Below, piece by piece: positions 5,735 through 7,255 of a stretch of 7,255 nt of DNA (position 1 is its first letter; every line of letters begins with the position of its first letter). The translations under genes were made by a program, and so were the position numbers. Origin of the DNA: an uncultured Bacilli bacterium (GTDB lineage: Bacteria; Bacillota_I; Bacilli_A; RF39; UBA660); contig CANPXI010000051.1 of NCBI GenBank assembly GCA_947585885.1, positions 1 through 7,255 on the forward strand, written 5' to 3'. The notes under the pieces were generated by a model. It did not search any database and had not been told where the DNA came from. It worked only from the letters and a program-made list of their open reading frames with translations.

Positions 5735-6949
5735 TTACTCCTTTAGTGCTTCTTTATGTTCTATTTTGTTCCATTCTAGATTTTTTGTGAATAATGCTTT
5801 TATGGCACATGGAATGTAAGCTGCTAGTAGTAGTGGATGCATTAATGAAGTTTTTAGTATCATTTTGTTAGTAAGGTTAAAGTTTTTGTTTTCTATACAT
5901 AGTAACCATATTGTTAAAAATACTAAAGATATGTATATTAAAAATATTATTGTTAAAAAGCCTAAGATTATGTTTATGTAATTTTTACCTTCTATTATTT
6001 TTATAAACATGTCAAAAAATGTTAGGACGAAACCTATTATAATAATTATTATATCCCAAACGCCTATTAGTTCTTTGTGTACTGAAGATATGTTTTTGTT
6101 AGTAAGGTTAAAGTTTTTTATTAGGTCTTTTCTGTATAGTTTTCTTGCTTCAAAGTATCCTTTTATCCATCTTGTTCTTTGTGTTTTGTAGTCTTTATAT
6201 GTTGTTGGTTGTTCGTCATAATATTTTGCATTTTTGTTATAGTAAGAAGTTAAGTTATTAACTATTGAATATAAAGTGAATTCATAGTCTTCAGTTAGAG
6301 TGTGGAATGGGTATGTTTTCCATTTTTTTATTAAGTCACCTTTTATGTAAAAACCTGTACCTGATAATGTTTTGTTTATTGTTGTTTTGTTTTTTCTTTC
6401 GTTTCCTACTACATTTAGTATTGAGAATATTAGACTAGAGCAAGTGGATATTACGTTATTTTTATTTTTGTTATTTCTGTAACCTATTCCTATGTCATAG
6501 CCTTCGTTATATGTTTTAGTCATTTCTTTTATGTAGTTTTTGTCTAATACATTGTCTGCATCAAATATGAAGTATGCATCATAGTATTTTTTCTTTTGTT
6601 CTAAATCTTCTATTAATTCCATAAGAGCATATCCTTTTCTTTTTAGATTAAGTTTTTGTCTTATGAAAATGTTCATTTTATGTTTTTTTACTATTTCGTA
6701 TGTAGGGTCGCTTTTGTTTTCTATTATTACATAGACATTTTTGTTATCTATTTTTTCTGTTTGATTTTCTATGCTTATTAGAAGTTCTTCTATTACTTTG
6801 CTTTCGTCTCTAGCTGGGATTATTATTGCAAAGTTATGAGCTATATTTTTATTTTTGTGTGGATAGTTTTTGTTTAGTGGTTCAGTTAGTAATTTGGATA
6901 AGAAAAGAATTATTCCAATAAATATTAAAGTTATTCCTAATGCTTCCAT
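5735..6949 (-). CDS. Membrane family 2 glycosyltransferase
   Basis: A 404-residue GT2 enzyme with a GT-A domain on the cytoplasmic side. One N-terminal membrane segment (about 3-21) is followed by IIIPARDE (42-49), the nucleotide-binding strand VIIENKSD (74-81), the metal-binding FDADN (129-133), the GTGFYIKG acceptor loop (197-204), the catalytic TED (219-221) and QRTRW (257-261). TED plus Q-x-x-R-W is the signature of BcsA/PgaC/hyaluronan-synthase-like enzymes. Two or three hydrophobic stretches follow (about 295-317, 324-351 and 366-387). A polysaccharide or glycolipid product is possible; the sugar cannot be read. ATG at 6947-6949 has GAGGAG (6955-6960) 5 nt upstream, overlapping the end of the permease gene. 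A 25-bp exact direct repeat lies within the gene in frame. Confidence 0.85.
   Translation of the reverse strand: MEALGITLIFIGIILFLSKLLTEPLNKNYPHKNKNIAHNFAIIIPARDESKVIEELLISIENQTEKIDNKNVYVIIENKSDPTYEIVKKHKMNIFIRQKLNLKRKGYALMELIEDLEQKKKYYDAYFIFDADNVLDKNYIKEMTKTYNEGYDIGIGYRNNKNKNNVISTCSSLIFSILNVVGNERKNKTTINKTLSGTGFYIKGDLIKKWKTYPFHTLTEDYEFTLYSIVNNLTSYYNKNAKYYDEQPTTYKDYKTQRTRWIKGYFEARKLYRKDLIKNFNLTNKNISSVHKELIGVWDIIIIIIGFVLTFFDMFIKIIEGKNYINIILGFLTIIFLIYISLVFLTIWLLCIENKNFNLTNKMILKTSLMHPLLLAAYIPCAIKALFTKNLEWNKIEHKEALKE
5863..5887. repeat. 25-bp direct repeat, copy 1
   Basis: Identical over 25 bp to 6094-6118 in the same orientation. Both copies are in the same reading frame of the glycosyltransferase gene and encode the residues KNFNLTNK (here 355-362). 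Confidence 0.85.
6094..6118. repeat. 25-bp direct repeat, copy 2
   Basis: The partner of 5863-5887, 231 bp (77 codons) apart, encoding residues 278-285. The flanking bases differ on both sides, so identity stops sharply. Confidence 0.85.
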
Positions 6950-6951
6950 GT

Positions 6952-7255
6952 TTACTCCTCTTTAAATACCATGTTTGGGTATGCTTTTTTTAGTCTTTCA
7001 TCTGTGTATATTTTATCACACATTTCACCTATAAAAGTGTAAGGTGGGATGTCTTTTTTTCTTAAGCCTTGTCTTATTACTGCTGTAAAGGATATAAGTG
7101 CATCTATAGTTATTAGTATTACTAGTATTACTGTTATTTTGTGACCTATGTCATAAGGTATTTTTTCTACTATATTACTTATGTATGGGTATATTGCATG
7201 TATAAAAATAACTGCAAGTGCTCCCCATAGAAACATGATTGGTATTGTGGTTCTA
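6952..7255 (-). CDS. Putative 'ABC transporter permease' (PF06541/CmpB type), C-terminal part
   Basis: The frame runs from the window edge to TAA at 6952-6954 and shows about 100 residues. The Met at 7234-7236 is not the start: the frame stays open upstream (R-T-T-I-P-I before it), and no ribosome site is present. The visible part has a hydrophobic stretch starting FLWGALAVIFIHAIYP, a second membrane segment near visible residues 37-60, and a basic soluble tail. The WG...HP pattern is what I associate with the PF06541 family, multi-pass proteins annotated as ABC permeases without firm evidence for an ATPase partner. It lies 2 bp upstream of the glycosyltransferase gene and its stop lies just past that gene's ribosome site, so they form one operon. 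Confidence 0.6.
   Translation of the reverse strand, partial: RTTIPIMFLWGALAVIFIHAIYPYISNIVEKIPYDIGHKITVILVILITIDALISFTAVIRQGLRKKDIPPYTFIGEMCDKIYTDERLKKAYPNMVFKEE

Noticed and set aside
6009..6191. A 60-codon open frame on the plus strand
   Set aside because: It is antisense to the glycosyltransferase gene, which has all its motifs, and has no supporting start signal.
7234..7236. Met as start of the permease gene
   Set aside because: The frame continues to the window edge with family-like residues, and no ribosome site precedes this Met.

Overview
The window is very AT-rich (roughly 30% G+C by eye) and looks like the chromosome of a low-G+C Bacillota. Strong AGGAGG- or AGGTGAT-type Shine-Dalgarno sites, a membrane-anchored HtrA, a DgkB-type lipid kinase and a clostridial-style phosphatidylserine decarboxylase support this. 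An uncultured gut Bacilli/Mollicutes-relative or Clostridia lineage is plausible, but genus cannot be read from the sequence. Tryptophan is always TGG and the nine visible gene ends use TAA (6) or TAG (3), so the genes read with the standard code.

Left part (1-1110): the 3' end of an unrecognised plus-strand gene with a C-x2-C-x3-C-C cluster is followed by a terminator-like hairpin, with perfect TATAAT boxes in the gap. A convergent minus-strand gene (704-1093) encodes a small unrecognised protein built from two copies of one ~50-residue unit. A ~120 bp divergent promoter region separates it from the main plus-strand block.

Middle part (1165-5132): two plus-strand transcription units. The first carries an Abi_2/HEPN abortive-infection-type protein (TTG start) followed after 12 bp by an HtrA-like membrane serine protease, and ends in a hairpin terminator. 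Immediately after it, a perfect TATAAT promoter starts the second unit: a DgkB/YegS-type lipid kinase and phosphatidylserine decarboxylase, 4 bp apart.

Right part (5106-7255): a minus-strand operon of a PF06541-type multi-pass 'permease' (its start lies outside the window), a membrane family 2 glycosyltransferase and a PAP2-superfamily membrane protein, each separated by only 2 bp. It meets the decarboxylase tail-to-tail with a 4-nt overlap (TTAA), and both share one perfect 14-bp terminator hairpin lying partly inside their coding sequences.

Functionally, 3.3-7.0 kb is a membrane-lipid and envelope neighbourhood: diacylglycerol phosphorylation, phosphatidylethanolamine formation, a possible lipid phosphatase or headgroup transferase, and a sugar transferase. 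The Abi_2-HtrA pair is the most defence-like part. I see no CRISPR array, insertion sequence, rRNA or tRNA.
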